A stretch of DNA of 9,798 nt from Treponema sp. (GCA_031290005.1 JAITOJ010000015.1:1-9798); one strand, 5' to 3'; counted from the first letter of the stretch, positions 1-6,444 are shown. Notes: generated by a model from the letters alone, not told the origin. A program made the numbers and translations.

Positions 1-2
1 GT

Positions 3-110
3 AAAAAAACGCGGCAATATGCCATAGGCAAGGGCTTTTACGTCATTGAACTGACCGGCAACACCATAAAAGTCGACATGCCCGAGGGATTTAAGCCAAA
101 GACATGGTAA
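3..110 (+). CDS. C-terminal end of an unidentified protein (partial, runs off left edge)
   Basis: Reading frame 3 is open from the left edge to a TAA at 108-110 and gives about 35 residues, including GKGFYVIELTGNTIKVDMPEG and ending KPKTW. The other two forward frames stop at 2-4 and 25-27. Third codon positions are mostly G or C, as in the neighbouring genes, which favours this frame over the complementary one, which is also open. The alternating hydrophobic pattern (YVIEL, IKVDM) suggests a beta-strand end of a globular domain. The family cannot be named from this fragment. The gene converges on trmB, with about 75 bp between the stop codons. Confidence 0.5.
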   Translation, partial: KKTRQYAIGKGFYVIELTGNTIKVDMPEGFKPKTW

Positions 111-185
111 CAATGAAAAATAAGTAATGAAGGCAGGCGGCTTTCCAGTAACGGGAGCGCTCTTGGGATTCAGGTAAAAGGACGC
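111..185. other. Short convergent intergenic spacer, no clear terminator
   Basis: This spacer lies between the stops of the partial gene and trmB. It contains an 8 bp palindrome GAGCGCTC and a weak imperfect stem (GAAGGC / GGCTTTC), but no stem followed by a convincing T-run on either strand. A 16-codon ORF from the ATG at 127 has no plausible support. Confidence 0.4.
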
Positions 186-854
186 TTATTTTTTCCGGTA
201 GAGCAATTCAAAAATAGCCCGGCTTCCGGCCCTGCCTTTCTTCTCGAACTTTGTTTCGGGCCGCCAGGTTTGCGGCGGCGCAAAGCTCTCATATTGATTG
301 ACAAGTCCCGCTGTGGCGTCCAGCTCTTCCCGGGCAAACAGAGCATAGGGTTCCCAATCGGTCACAAAAGAAAGATAGCCCTGGTCTCTCAATTTTGACG
401 AGAACAAATGAGTCCGGGGGCGCTGCACCAGCCGCCGTTTGTGGTGTTTCTTTTTGGGCCAGGGGTCGGAAAAAAACAAGTGAAAGCCCTCCACTGCGCC
501 GTCAGGAATCATGGCGGCCAGCACTTCCAGGGCGTCGTGTTCGATAATCCGCAGATTGGTCAAACCCATTTGCCGAATATCCCCCAAAAGTCTGCCAATA
601 CCGTTCCGGTACACTTCGATTCCCAGATAATTGACTCCGGGATTGGCCGCCGCAATCGCCGACGTCGCCTGACCCATGCCAAAGCCGATTTCAATGACCA
701 GAGGATTTTCATTACCAAACAGGGTGGCAAAGTTCAGCATCTGGCCGGTAAAAGGAACACACCAGAACTGTGAAAGTTCCTCGTAGTTCCGGGCTTGCGC
801 TTCGGTCATGTGCCCAGCCCTCAAGACAAATGTCCGTATAGTATCACTGGACAT
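186..854 (-). CDS. trmB: tRNA (guanine-N7-)-methyltransferase TrmB
   Basis: TrmB uses S-adenosylmethionine to methylate N7 of guanine 46 in the variable loop of many tRNAs, in the cytoplasm. The 222-residue product has the family hallmarks. There is a Rossmann SAM-binding motif VIEIGFGMG (about residues 53-61), then NYLGIEVYRNGIGRLL, then HLFFSDPWPKKKHHKRR (about 125-141, the catalytic and tRNA-binding DPWPKKRH-type signature). The end is TKFEKKGRAGSRAIFELLYRK, the usual T-x-FE-x-x-G tail. The length is typical for the family. I chose the ATG at 854; a TTG at 872 would add six residues. With the ATG start the gene overlaps the stop of the upstream lipoprotein gene by 11 bp, so it is probably translated by coupling, and no strong Shine-Dalgarno is seen (GGAAA is the nearest purine run). 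It is the last gene of a three-gene minus-strand cluster. Confidence 0.95.
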   Translation of the reverse strand: MSSDTIRTFVLRAGHMTEAQARNYEELSQFWCVPFTGQMLNFATLFGNENPLVIEIGFGMGQATSAIAAANPGVNYLGIEVYRNGIGRLLGDIRQMGLTNLRIIEHDALEVLAAMIPDGAVEGFHLFFSDPWPKKKHHKRRLVQRPRTHLFSSKLRDQGYLSFVTDWEPYALFAREELDATAGLVNQYESFAPPQTWRPETKFEKKGRAGSRAIFELLYRKK

Positions 855-1497
855 CGGTAGTTTCCGTTGCAACAGTCACCAGAGGAAAGAGAATGACCGG
901 CCCATTATCCGGCGACACCCGGCATTCCCGGTAGGAAAAAGCGGCGGGATATCTTTTGAGTATTCCCTCAAGGGTTTGCAAATCCTGATTTCGCTCCCCC
1001 CAAAAGAGTAATTGGTCATCCATGTCGTAAATCGCAATTCTCACGACCGAAGTCTGGGGCAGCAAATCCAGGACAGTTTTGACGGTTGCGGTACGAAGTT
1101 CCGAAGGATAGGAAAAGGTCACCCCGCGCTCTGTGGTCCGCCCGGAAGTATCGATATAGCTGACACGGTAAGAGCCAGGCAAAAACCCTTTTCCCTGGTC
1201 ATAGGGCATAATGGGAGGGCTCCCAAGCCACACGTCAATCTGGCTGTCCAGCGTTATGGGATTCTCAATGTTCCAGACATAACCCGTCTCAGTCTGGGTA
1301 AGCCTGAGTGAATCCGCAAAGTCCAGATTGGAAGACACCTGCGCCAGCAGATATACATACATCAATGGACGACCGTTTTCAGAATCAAACTCAAAGACCG
1401 GCATCAGCTTTACGTCAGCTATAGCCGGGAGAGAATCAGAACAGGAAAAAAGAAGTGTCAAAAAGAACGGAACAAATCGAAGGATTTTTTTATTCAT
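844..1497 (-). CDS. Putative lipoprotein of unknown function
   Basis: The 217-residue product starts MNKKILRFVPFFLTLLFSC, a basic N-terminus, a hydrophobic core and Cys19 preceded by LFS. This fits the relaxed spirochaete lipobox, so the mature protein is probably lipid-anchored in the cell envelope. The remainder is soluble and rich in beta-type sequence; GSYRVSYIDTSGRTTERGVTFSYP looks like paired strands, and the second half is mixed alpha/beta (VRIAIYDMDDQLLFWGERN, then LQTLEGILKRYPAAFSYRE). I do not recognise the family. The ATG at 1497 follows GAGG with about 5 bases between. Only 16 bp separate it from the beta-helix gene upstream and its end overlaps trmB, so the three are likely co-transcribed. 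The envelope function is inferred from the signal only. Confidence 0.8.
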   Translation of the reverse strand: MNKKILRFVPFFLTLLFSCSDSLPAIADVKLMPVFEFDSENGRPLMYVYLLAQVSSNLDFADSLRLTQTETGYVWNIENPITLDSQIDVWLGSPPIMPYDQGKGFLPGSYRVSYIDTSGRTTERGVTFSYPSELRTATVKTVLDLLPQTSVVRIAIYDMDDQLLFWGERNQDLQTLEGILKRYPAAFSYRECRVSPDNGPVILFPLVTVATETTDVQ

Positions 1498-1513
1498 GTT
1501 GCCTCAAATCCAG

Positions 1514-2824
1514 CTATTCCCAGCCTTCATCGCTGTCTGAACCGAACTGAAATGCTGTGTCAAGGGTAGTATTCCGCCGGTGCTTTGCGCCGTTGCTTTT
1601 ATATGCCGCGTCACCGTTGCCTCCCGCCTTATTGGACTGAGCGGTAGCCAAGCCGTAAATAACTCCGCCTGTTTTGGTAAAGGTATTGTAACCTCCGGTA
1701 TAGACCCCGCCGCCGCAGACCGACGAATTTCCGGAAATAATCCCCCCGGTCATGTCCAAAGTCCCCCCTTCACTCAGACAAACCCCGCCGCCGTTCCGTG
1801 AAGCCTTGTTATTTGCTATCGTGCCATTGATGAGAGAGAAGAAACCATTGTAACTCCATACCCCGCCGCCGGAGTCCTGGGCCGCATTGGTGTTAATCCG
1901 GCCATTGGTCATGACAAATACGCCCTCATATAAATACACCCCGCTGCCCCAGACCGCCTGATTGCTTGAAATTACCCCGTTATTCATGGTAAAAGAGCTT
2001 ACTGAATTTTCAACTCCCGCCGCCGCAACCCCGCCGCCGCCTTGAGCCTTATTGCCCCAAATTGCTCCATTATCCAGGGTGAAAAGACACCCCCGGCTGA
2101 TGGTGACCCCTCCTCCGGCATTGGCAGCCTGGTTTGAGCTTATTTCACCGCCAGTCATGCTAAGGATACCTCCGCCATCATCAGCGGGAGCCAAAAATAT
2201 TCCCCCGCCATTGGTAGCGGTATTCTTGCTGACCGCGCCGCCTGCCAGGGTGAATGCACCGGAAACGAATATTCCGCCGCCGCTGGTACCGGTGTTTCCG
2301 CTAATGAAAGCTCCATCCTTCAGAGTAACCAAGGCATTTTTCCCCACAGCCATACCGCCGCCCGAGGCAGATTTGCCTCCTGAAACCACGATATTCTGTA
2401 TACTAATTCTGGAATTACCCTCAATTTTAAGTACCCGTTTTCCCATACCGCTGGCGGACAGCACCGCATTATTTTTGCCGGTGATTATGATGTCTACTGT
2501 TCCGGAATTTCTGATATAAAACACACTTTCCCTGAGAGGGTCCCGGAGCTGGGCAGGCAGGGCGGACTCGCTGGCCTCAGTAAGTTCTCCGATAACCGTG
2601 ATGATTTTTATCTCGCTTTGTCGGGCTGCTTCAACTGCTTTTCCCAAAGTCCGGAAAGGAGCATTTTCCGCAAGTCCATTGTTGATGTCAAAGCCGGTCG
2701 CCTTCACATAGTAAGACTGAGCGTTTTGTGCGGCCAGAGGAAAGCCGCATACCGCGATAAACGCAAAAAAAACAATCTTCAAAGGGTTTTTGATGTATTT
2801 TTTGCGGGACATCTGATTCATCAT
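1514..2824 (-). CDS. Secreted glycine-rich right-handed beta-helix repeat protein
   Basis: The 436-residue product has an N-terminal signal sequence (hydrophobic KIVFFAFIAVCGFPLAA, cleavage probably near residue 32-36), so it should be exported. Next comes YYVKATGFDINNGLAENAPF (residues 38-57), the DUF1565-like opening found in pectin-lyase-fold proteins. From about residue 155 to 390 there are about nine repeats of 24-31 residues, each beginning GGG[IV] (near 155, 182, 206, 237, 263, 293 as GSG, 319, 345 and 371) and containing an asparagine-ladder element such as GNTGT, SNQA or NNKA. This predicts a parallel beta-helix; the pattern resembles spirochaete surface proteins and chlamydial Pmp GGAI/FxxN repeats. 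The end (FTKTGGVIYG, then RRNTT, then GWE) looks intact. ATGs lie at 2824 and 2821 behind AAAGG (spacing 2 and 5), so either may be used; a TTG at 2842 is less likely. Substrate or ligand is unknown; adhesin or polysaccharide-binding roles are guesses. Confidence 0.82.
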   Translation of the reverse strand: MMNQMSRKKYIKNPLKIVFFAFIAVCGFPLAAQNAQSYYVKATGFDINNGLAENAPFRTLGKAVEAARQSEIKIITVIGELTEASESALPAQLRDPLRESVFYIRNSGTVDIIITGKNNAVLSASGMGKRVLKIEGNSRISIQNIVVSGGKSASGGGMAVGKNALVTLKDGAFISGNTGTSGGGIFVSGAFTLAGGAVSKNTATNGGGIFLAPADDGGGILSMTGGEISSNQAANAGGGVTISRGCLFTLDNGAIWGNKAQGGGGVAAAGVENSVSSFTMNNGVISSNQAVWGSGVYLYEGVFVMTNGRINTNAAQDSGGGVWSYNGFFSLINGTIANNKASRNGGGVCLSEGGTLDMTGGIISGNSSVCGGGVYTGGYNTFTKTGGVIYGLATAQSNKAGGNGDAAYKSNGAKHRRNTTLDTAFQFGSDSDEGWE

Positions 2825-2832
2825 GGCCTTTA

Positions 2833-2861
2833 ATGCTAACAAATATATGAAAGTTTGTCAA
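2833..2861 (-). promoter_or_regulatory. Possible sigma70 promoter for the beta-helix gene
   Basis: On the minus strand TTGACA (2856-2861) is followed 17 bp later by TAGCAT (2833-2838, two mismatches to TATAAT). Transcription would then start only about 2-3 bases before the ATG at 2824, which would exclude the AAAGG site. So either translation starts at a later ATG (2812), or the real promoter lies elsewhere. The perfect -35 box and the position just after a terminator are the only support. Confidence 0.3.
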
Positions 2862-2894
2862 AGGGTAGACTGGAATCAATGCTGTTTAGTCACT

Positions 2895-2924
2895 AAAAAA
2901 AACACACCGGAAAATCCGGTGTGT
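2895..2924 (-). terminator. Intrinsic terminator of the flaA pair
   Basis: ACACACCGGA (2902-2911) and TCCGGTGTGT (2915-2924) form a perfect 10 bp stem with a 3-base loop. On the minus strand the stem runs into a tract of eight T residues (the A-run at 2895-2902). It lies about 35 bp beyond the stop of the second FlaA gene, which makes the flaA pair a closed unit and separates it from the beta-helix cluster. Confidence 0.93.
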
Positions 2925-2958
2925 GCAAAGAGACCTTTAACGTCTATGACGCATATTT

Positions 2959-3690
2959 CTACCAATCATCCCGCATATCGCTAGTGTCACGGTTTTGTAT
3001 CATATACAAATCCGTTATCGCCCGGAGGTCATCAAAATAAAGGTAATAAGCGCCGCGGGTATACTGGGGGTCACAATCCACCTTAAACCCTACAATCCGC
3101 AATCCCGGCTTATCGCCATAGAAAGCGCTGCTCTGTACAATACCTCTTTCACCGTCCGCAGTTGGGATAGCAATAGTCATTTGGTTCCAACCCGTAAAAT
3201 CAAGAGTGCCGACTCTGAGCTCATACTTGGAACCATAATAATCCTGCACTATCAAGAATAAAGTGTGGGGCTGACTTCTACCCGCCACCCATATCGACAC
3301 GGTTTTAACTTCACCTTCAATCGGAATAGGACGCAAAGCATTAATATAGAAACTATTAACACCCCGGCGGAAAAATTCCACTTTTATGCCCAAAACCTTT
3401 GTATCTTCCGGCTGCGGCTCACCGTCCACCGGCTCAACCGGCACAATTCCCGCAGCGCTGCCATCCCGTAACATAACCGTAATAATACCATTGTCAGGTG
3501 AAATTTTGGCGGTCCATGCCCCTTCCCGTTCAAAGGAATCCACCACAATTTCCGATAAAGTCTGCTGTGTAGCATCTGCGCCGATTACCGTCGCATCAGG
3601 CTGACCCAATTGGGGCTGAGTTTGATTCTGAGCGCCCGCAATACCCACAAAGACAAAAACACACAGTATTAATAAAAATAGTCTTTTCAT
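2959..3690 (-). CDS. flaA: FlaA-family periplasmic flagellar filament outer-layer (sheath) protein
   Basis: FlaA proteins coat the FlaB core of spirochaete periplasmic flagella. The 243-residue product has a signal peptide MKRLFLLILCVFVFVGIAGA with probable cleavage after residue 20 (AGA|Q), fitting Sec export to the periplasm. Family features follow in order: IVVDSFE near residue 50, VLGIKVEFFRRGVNSFYI, VKTVSIWVAGRSQPHTL, LRVGTLDFTGWNQMTIAIP, LRIVGFKVDC, YYLYFDDLRAITDLY, and the C-terminal RDTSDMRDDW, close to the RDxDDMxDxW end typical of FlaA. The ATG at 3690 overlaps the TGA of the upstream paralogue (ATGA, 3687-3690) and has its own strong site (AGGGGG, about 7 bases upstream). The FlaA paralogue number is not assigned because numbering differs among treponemes. 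Confidence 0.88.
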   Translation of the reverse strand: MKRLFLLILCVFVFVGIAGAQNQTQPQLGQPDATVIGADATQQTLSEIVVDSFEREGAWTAKISPDNGIITVMLRDGSAAGIVPVEPVDGEPQPEDTKVLGIKVEFFRRGVNSFYINALRPIPIEGEVKTVSIWVAGRSQPHTLFLIVQDYYGSKYELRVGTLDFTGWNQMTIAIPTADGERGIVQSSAFYGDKPGLRIVGFKVDCDPQYTRGAYYLYFDDLRAITDLYMIQNRDTSDMRDDW

Positions 3691-4436
3691 TGTGCAGCCC
3701 CCTGCTGTGCATCAAAATTTTCATTTCGCAATTCATATCCATCATAAATAGTATCCAGAATAGCCGTAGTATACTTTAACTGGTCAAAATAAACAGTAAA
3801 CTTATCAGCATATTCGGTCGGTTTAGCCCGGACACGGAACCCAAGAAACGCCAAACCAGGAGCGGCGGTAACCTTCCGGGATCTTTGCCTTATATTGGAA
3901 GGAATAGGCACAATAAAATTCTTCCATCCCTGGAAATAAAGACTTCCAACCGGAAGCACATGTACTAGACCTTCCGTATCTCTTATCATCAGCTCTAAAC
4001 TGTAATGATAATCAGTTCCCCACACCCAGAAATCAATCTGGCTTACAATGCCTTCCAGCGGGAACTCGTAATGGGAATTATCCTCGTTTACGGGGAATAC
4101 CTCAAACCAGTTATCCGCCTTTCGGCGATAGCCCACCTGTATACCAAGAACTTGCCGTTGGGTATCGCTTTCCGCGGAAGGCCGGTATGCCAATCCGGAA
4201 AGCCGGGACAGGCGCAGTGAATTCGGTTCACCGTTAAAATAGTTGATTTTCGGAAATCCCTCCGCAATAAACCTGCTGGGATTCACCGACCAAGTCAGCC
4301 GCTGCTGCTCGCCACTGGGGTCAAAGGTATCAATGTTATATGTTTCGTAGCCCCTTGAAATTTGCTGACCAAAAAGCGGGGCGCAAAACAAAACCATCGA
4401 AACAAGACCTATTAAAACAAAATAGCCACGTTTCAT
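3687..4436 (-). CDS. FlaA-family flagellar sheath protein paralogue, first gene of the pair
   Basis: The 249-residue product is a divergent paralogue of the next gene. Matching blocks in the same order are VLGIQVGYRRKADNWFEVFP, VSQIDFWVWGTDYHYSLEL, LPVGSLYFQGWKNFIVPIP, LAFLGFRVRAKP and FTVYFDQLKYTTAILD. The signal peptide is MKRGYFVLIGLVSMVLFCAPLFG with likely cleavage near residue 23, so it should be periplasmic. It lacks the RDxDDMxDxW C-terminal signature and instead ends NENFDAQQGAAQ, so its place in the filament may differ from that of its neighbour. The start at ATG 4436 follows AAGGAG with 6 bases between. It is transcribed from the promoter at 4494-4522 with a leader of about 50 bases and is translationally coupled to the downstream paralogue by ATGA. 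FlaA membership comes from pattern recognition against its neighbour and recalled family features. Confidence 0.85.
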   Translation of the reverse strand: MKRGYFVLIGLVSMVLFCAPLFGQQISRGYETYNIDTFDPSGEQQRLTWSVNPSRFIAEGFPKINYFNGEPNSLRLSRLSGLAYRPSAESDTQRQVLGIQVGYRRKADNWFEVFPVNEDNSHYEFPLEGIVSQIDFWVWGTDYHYSLELMIRDTEGLVHVLPVGSLYFQGWKNFIVPIPSNIRQRSRKVTAAPGLAFLGFRVRAKPTEYADKFTVYFDQLKYTTAILDTIYDGYELRNENFDAQQGAAQ

Positions 4437-4493
4437 TAAAAACTCCTTAATTTGAATATCGGAAAAATATACTCAAACTTTACTCAGTAGAGA

Positions 4494-4522
4494 ATTATAG
4501 TTATTTTTACAGACTTTGTCAA
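4494..4522 (-). promoter_or_regulatory. Perfect-consensus sigma70 promoter of the flaA pair
   Basis: On the minus strand TTGACA (4517-4522) and TATAAT (4494-4499) are separated by exactly 17 bp, identical to the housekeeping consensus. Transcription would start near 4487. No sigma28-type flagellar promoter was noticed in the interval, so high constitutive expression is expected. Confidence 0.9.
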
Positions 4523-4552
4523 ACGGTTTTCAGTTTTTTTTGCTCTTTTCCC

Positions 4553-4581
4553 TTGATTTTTTTTGTTTTTCTCCCTATTAT
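4553..4581 (+). promoter_or_regulatory. Sigma70 promoter of fba
   Basis: TTGATT (4553-4558, four of six) and TATTAT (4576-4581, five of six) are spaced 17 bp apart. The predicted start is near 4588, giving a leader of about 53 bases before the AAGGAG ribosome site (4630-4635). Its -35 box lies about 30 bp from that of the divergent flaA promoter, across T-rich DNA. Confidence 0.65.
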
Positions 4582-4640
4582 TAGCTTGCGTTTGAACTTT
4601 CAGTGCACAAACGTAAAAATATCCGATTTAAGGAGTCACT

Positions 4641-5639
4641 ATGACGAGTTACAAAGAATTGGGGCTTGTAAACACAAAAGATATGTTTGCAAAGGCGGTT
4701 AAAGGCGGCTATGCGATTCCCGCGTACAATTTCAACAACATGGAGCAGCTTCAGTCCATCATCCTGGCTTGTGTGGAAACCAAATCTCCGGTGATTCTGC
4801 AAGTTTCTTCCGGAGCGCGGAAATACGCCAACAAGAACCTGCTCAAAAACATGGCCCGCGGCGCGGTGGAGTACGCCCACGAGCTGGGCTATGATATTCC
4901 CATTGTGCTGCATCTTGACCACGGCGACACTTATGAGCTGTGCGTAGATTGTATCGAGAGCGGGTTTTCTTCCATTATGATTGACGGCTCCCACCTGCCC
5001 TACGATGAAAACGTGGCGCTCACAAAAAAAGTCTGCGAATATGCCCACAAACAGAAGGATTACGTGACCGTTGAGGGCGAACTGGGGGTACTCGCCGGGG
5101 TTGAAGACGATGTTTCCGCTGAAGAAAGCCACTATACCAAGCCTGAGGAAGTGCAGGACTTTGTGAAAAAAACCGGGGTGGATTCTCTGGCGATTTCTAT
5201 CGGTACCAGCCACGGCAGACAGAAATTCAAGCCCGAACAGTGCACCCGCAATGCCGATGGTATTCTGATTCCGCCTCCTTTGGCTTTCAATGTGCTGGCG
5301 GAAATCGAAAAGAAACTTCCCGGTTTTCCTATTGTACTGCACGGTTCATCATCGGTTCCTCAGGAATATGTGCATGAAATCGAACAATACGGCGGAAAAC
5401 TCAAGGATTCGGTCGGTATCCCGGAAGAGCAGCTTCGCAAGGCCGCAAAATCAGCGGTGTGCAAAATCAACATCGACTCGGACGGACGGCTTGCCATGAC
5501 CTCCGCGATTCGCAAGGTCTTTGTGGAACACCCGGAAGAATTCGATCCCCGCAAATACCTGGGGCCAGCGCGGGATGAATTGAAGAAACTGTATATGCAC
5601 AAAAACAAGGAAGTCCTCGGTTCAGCGGGGCAAGCGTAA
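4641..5639 (+). CDS. fba: Class II fructose-bisphosphate aldolase
   Basis: This zinc-dependent enzyme splits fructose 1,6-bisphosphate into dihydroxyacetone phosphate and glyceraldehyde 3-phosphate in glycolysis, and runs in reverse in gluconeogenesis; it is cytoplasmic. The 332-residue TIM-barrel sequence shows YAIPAYNFNN (about 24-33), HLDHGDTYE (91-99: catalytic Asp93 and zinc ligand His94), IMIDGSHLPYDEN, VEGELGVLAGVEDD (glutamates from 145), SIGTSHG (His191, zinc ligand), LHGSSSVP (His234, zinc ligand) and INIDSDGRL (277-285, the phosphate-binding NxD region). Length and motifs fit the longer class II form I recall from Treponema. ATG 4641 follows AAGGAG by 5 bases. It is divergent from the flaA pair, and its stop lies 18 bp inside the end of the convergent membrane-protein gene. 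Confidence 0.96.
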   Translation: MTSYKELGLVNTKDMFAKAVKGGYAIPAYNFNNMEQLQSIILACVETKSPVILQVSSGARKYANKNLLKNMARGAVEYAHELGYDIPIVLHLDHGDTYELCVDCIESGFSSIMIDGSHLPYDENVALTKKVCEYAHKQKDYVTVEGELGVLAGVEDDVSAEESHYTKPEEVQDFVKKTGVDSLAISIGTSHGRQKFKPEQCTRNADGILIPPPLAFNVLAEIEKKLPGFPIVLHGSSSVPQEYVHEIEQYGGKLKDSVGIPEEQLRKAAKSAVCKINIDSDGRLAMTSAIRKVFVEHPEEFDPRKYLGPARDELKKLYMHKNKEVLGSAGQA

Positions 5640-6290
5640 AGAATTTATTTTAAAATTTGATTGGAATTTAAAATAAACTAAAAAACCACCGGCGGCCACA
5701 AAAAAAGCGCTGGTGAGTATACCGCACAAAAGCATCCGGGGCGTTATGGCCCGGATGGCTTCTGCGGTTTGAGGTAAAAAAAGAAATACCAGAAAACAAA
5801 GATACAAGACTGGATTTTTAAGATTTTCCCGTTTTTCACTAAAAGCAAGAACAATCAACTTGAGACACTTGGCAATCACAGCGGTTTGCAGGGCGTACAT
5901 TAAGGGAAGGACAAATAATTCGTATACTCCGGGAATAAAAGGGGTGCGCAAAATCCGGTAGGGAACAAAAACCGCAAAAAAAGACGCTATCAACGGAAAA
6001 AAGAACTCCAGTTTATATGCGCCGTCATCCCGGGAAAGAAGCAGAAAAAATCCATAAAGCACAAACTGGGGAAGAAGGTTATAAAACAAAAGGATTCTGA
6101 ACAAATTGCTAATATAAGAGGCGGAAACGACGCGGAAAGGAAACACAAAAAAACCGTGAACAAAGCAAAACAGCGCTCCGGTGAGCAAACCCAAACAGAG
6201 ATCTGGTGTGTGCGCACTGAGAGATTTTCCCTCCGCGAAATAGACAGACAGGATACAGAAAGGAATACAAATTATTAAAAATAAAGTCAT
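5622..6290 (-). CDS. Multi-pass integral membrane protein of unknown function
   Basis: The 222-residue product is very hydrophobic, with about seven predicted membrane segments (roughly residues 2-19, 31-53, 63-85, 95-113, 124-148, 160-175 and 186-207) separated by short charged loops (KLEF, SEKRENLK). It ends in a basic tail, KFQSNFKINSLRLPR. I do not recognise the family and see no catalytic or transport motif. The ATG at 6290 is the only reasonable start, since the frame of the next upstream ATG stops at once. It has no Shine-Dalgarno; a possible promoter (TTGAAG 6320-6325, 17 bp, TATTTT 6297-6302) would start transcription near the ATG itself. The stop lies inside the last codons of fba, tail to tail. 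Many short antisense frames exist here, but the consistent membrane pattern over the full length supports a real gene. Confidence 0.72.
   Translation of the reverse strand: MTLFLIICIPFCILSVYFAEGKSLSAHTPDLCLGLLTGALFCFVHGFFVFPFRVVSASYISNLFRILLFYNLLPQFVLYGFFLLLSRDDGAYKLEFFFPLIASFFAVFVPYRILRTPFIPGVYELFVLPLMYALQTAVIAKCLKLIVLAFSEKRENLKNPVLYLCFLVFLFLPQTAEAIRAITPRMLLCGILTSAFFVAAGGFLVYFKFQSNFKINSLRLPR
5644..5677. repeat. All-A/T inverted repeat just after fba
   Basis: TTTATTTTAAA (5644-5654) and TTTAAAATAAA (5667-5677) are perfect 11 bp arms around a 12-base centre. It begins 4 bp after the fba stop, while also coding for the C-terminal KFQSNFKI of the opposite membrane-protein gene. A stem with no G or C would be a weak terminator; it could still mark transcript ends for fba. 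Confidence 0.45.
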
Positions 6291-6335
6291 GGGATTAAAA
6301 TAACATGAATAGCAGATTGCTTCAAGTGCAAGAAT

Positions 6336-6360
6336 CGTGGGAAATTTCGTGGTGAATTTC
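6336..6360 (+). repeat. Tandem 12 bp direct repeat upstream of the infC promoter
   Basis: CGTGGGAAATTT (6336-6347) is followed immediately by CGTGGTGAATTT (6348-6359), identical at 10 of 12 positions, and then C. The segment also contains GAAATT (6341-6346) and AATTTC (6355-6360) as inverted arms. It sits about 12 bp upstream of the infC -35 box in non-coding DNA, so it may be a regulator-binding site. Confidence 0.5.
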
Positions 6361-6371
6361 AGTCTGGGTAC

Positions 6372-6401
6372 TAGACATTTTTGTGGATAATTTGCTATAA
6401 T
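6372..6401 (+). promoter_or_regulatory. Sigma70 promoter of the infC operon
   Basis: TAGACA (6372-6377, five of six) is followed 18 bp later by a perfect TATAAT (6396-6401). Transcription should start near 6408, leaving a leader of only about 37 bases. That is too short for a long L20-type attenuator leader upstream of infC. Confidence 0.8.
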
Positions 6402-6434
6402 AATACATATTTTTCAAACCAAGGGAGTTTGAAT

Positions 6435-6440
6435 AGGAGG
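6435..6440 (+). promoter_or_regulatory. Strong ribosome binding site that fixes the infC TTG start
   Basis: AGGAGG ends 4 bases before TTG 6445. In the same frame TGA lies at 6430-6432 and no ATG or GTG occurs between it and the TTG. Translation of IF3 therefore has to start at this TTG, unless ATA 6433, which overlaps the site, is used. Confidence 0.9.
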
Positions 6441-6444
6441 ATCG

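Noticed and set aside
130..165. GAGCGCTC palindrome and weak stem as a terminator for the left gene or trmB
   Set aside because: No T-run follows on either strand and the stem is imperfect.
186..872. Longer trmB form starting at TTG 872
   Set aside because: ATG 854 gives a normal-length protein with a smaller overlap; nothing favours the TTG.
2052..2519. 155-codon + strand frame rich in Pro
   Set aside because: It is the complement of the GGG-repeat region of the beta-helix gene: Gly codons read backwards as Pro. No ribosome site or family match.
2900..2925. The CACACCGG inverted repeat as a protein-binding operator
   Set aside because: The perfect stem, 3-base loop and eight-T run on the minus strand after flaA fit an intrinsic terminator better.
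4581..5342. 253-codon open frame on the minus strand opposite fba
   Set aside because: It is fully antisense to a clear aldolase gene, has no recognisable domain, and its composition (His-, Arg- and Asn-rich) is what the complement of the fba codons gives. It also crosses the fba promoter.
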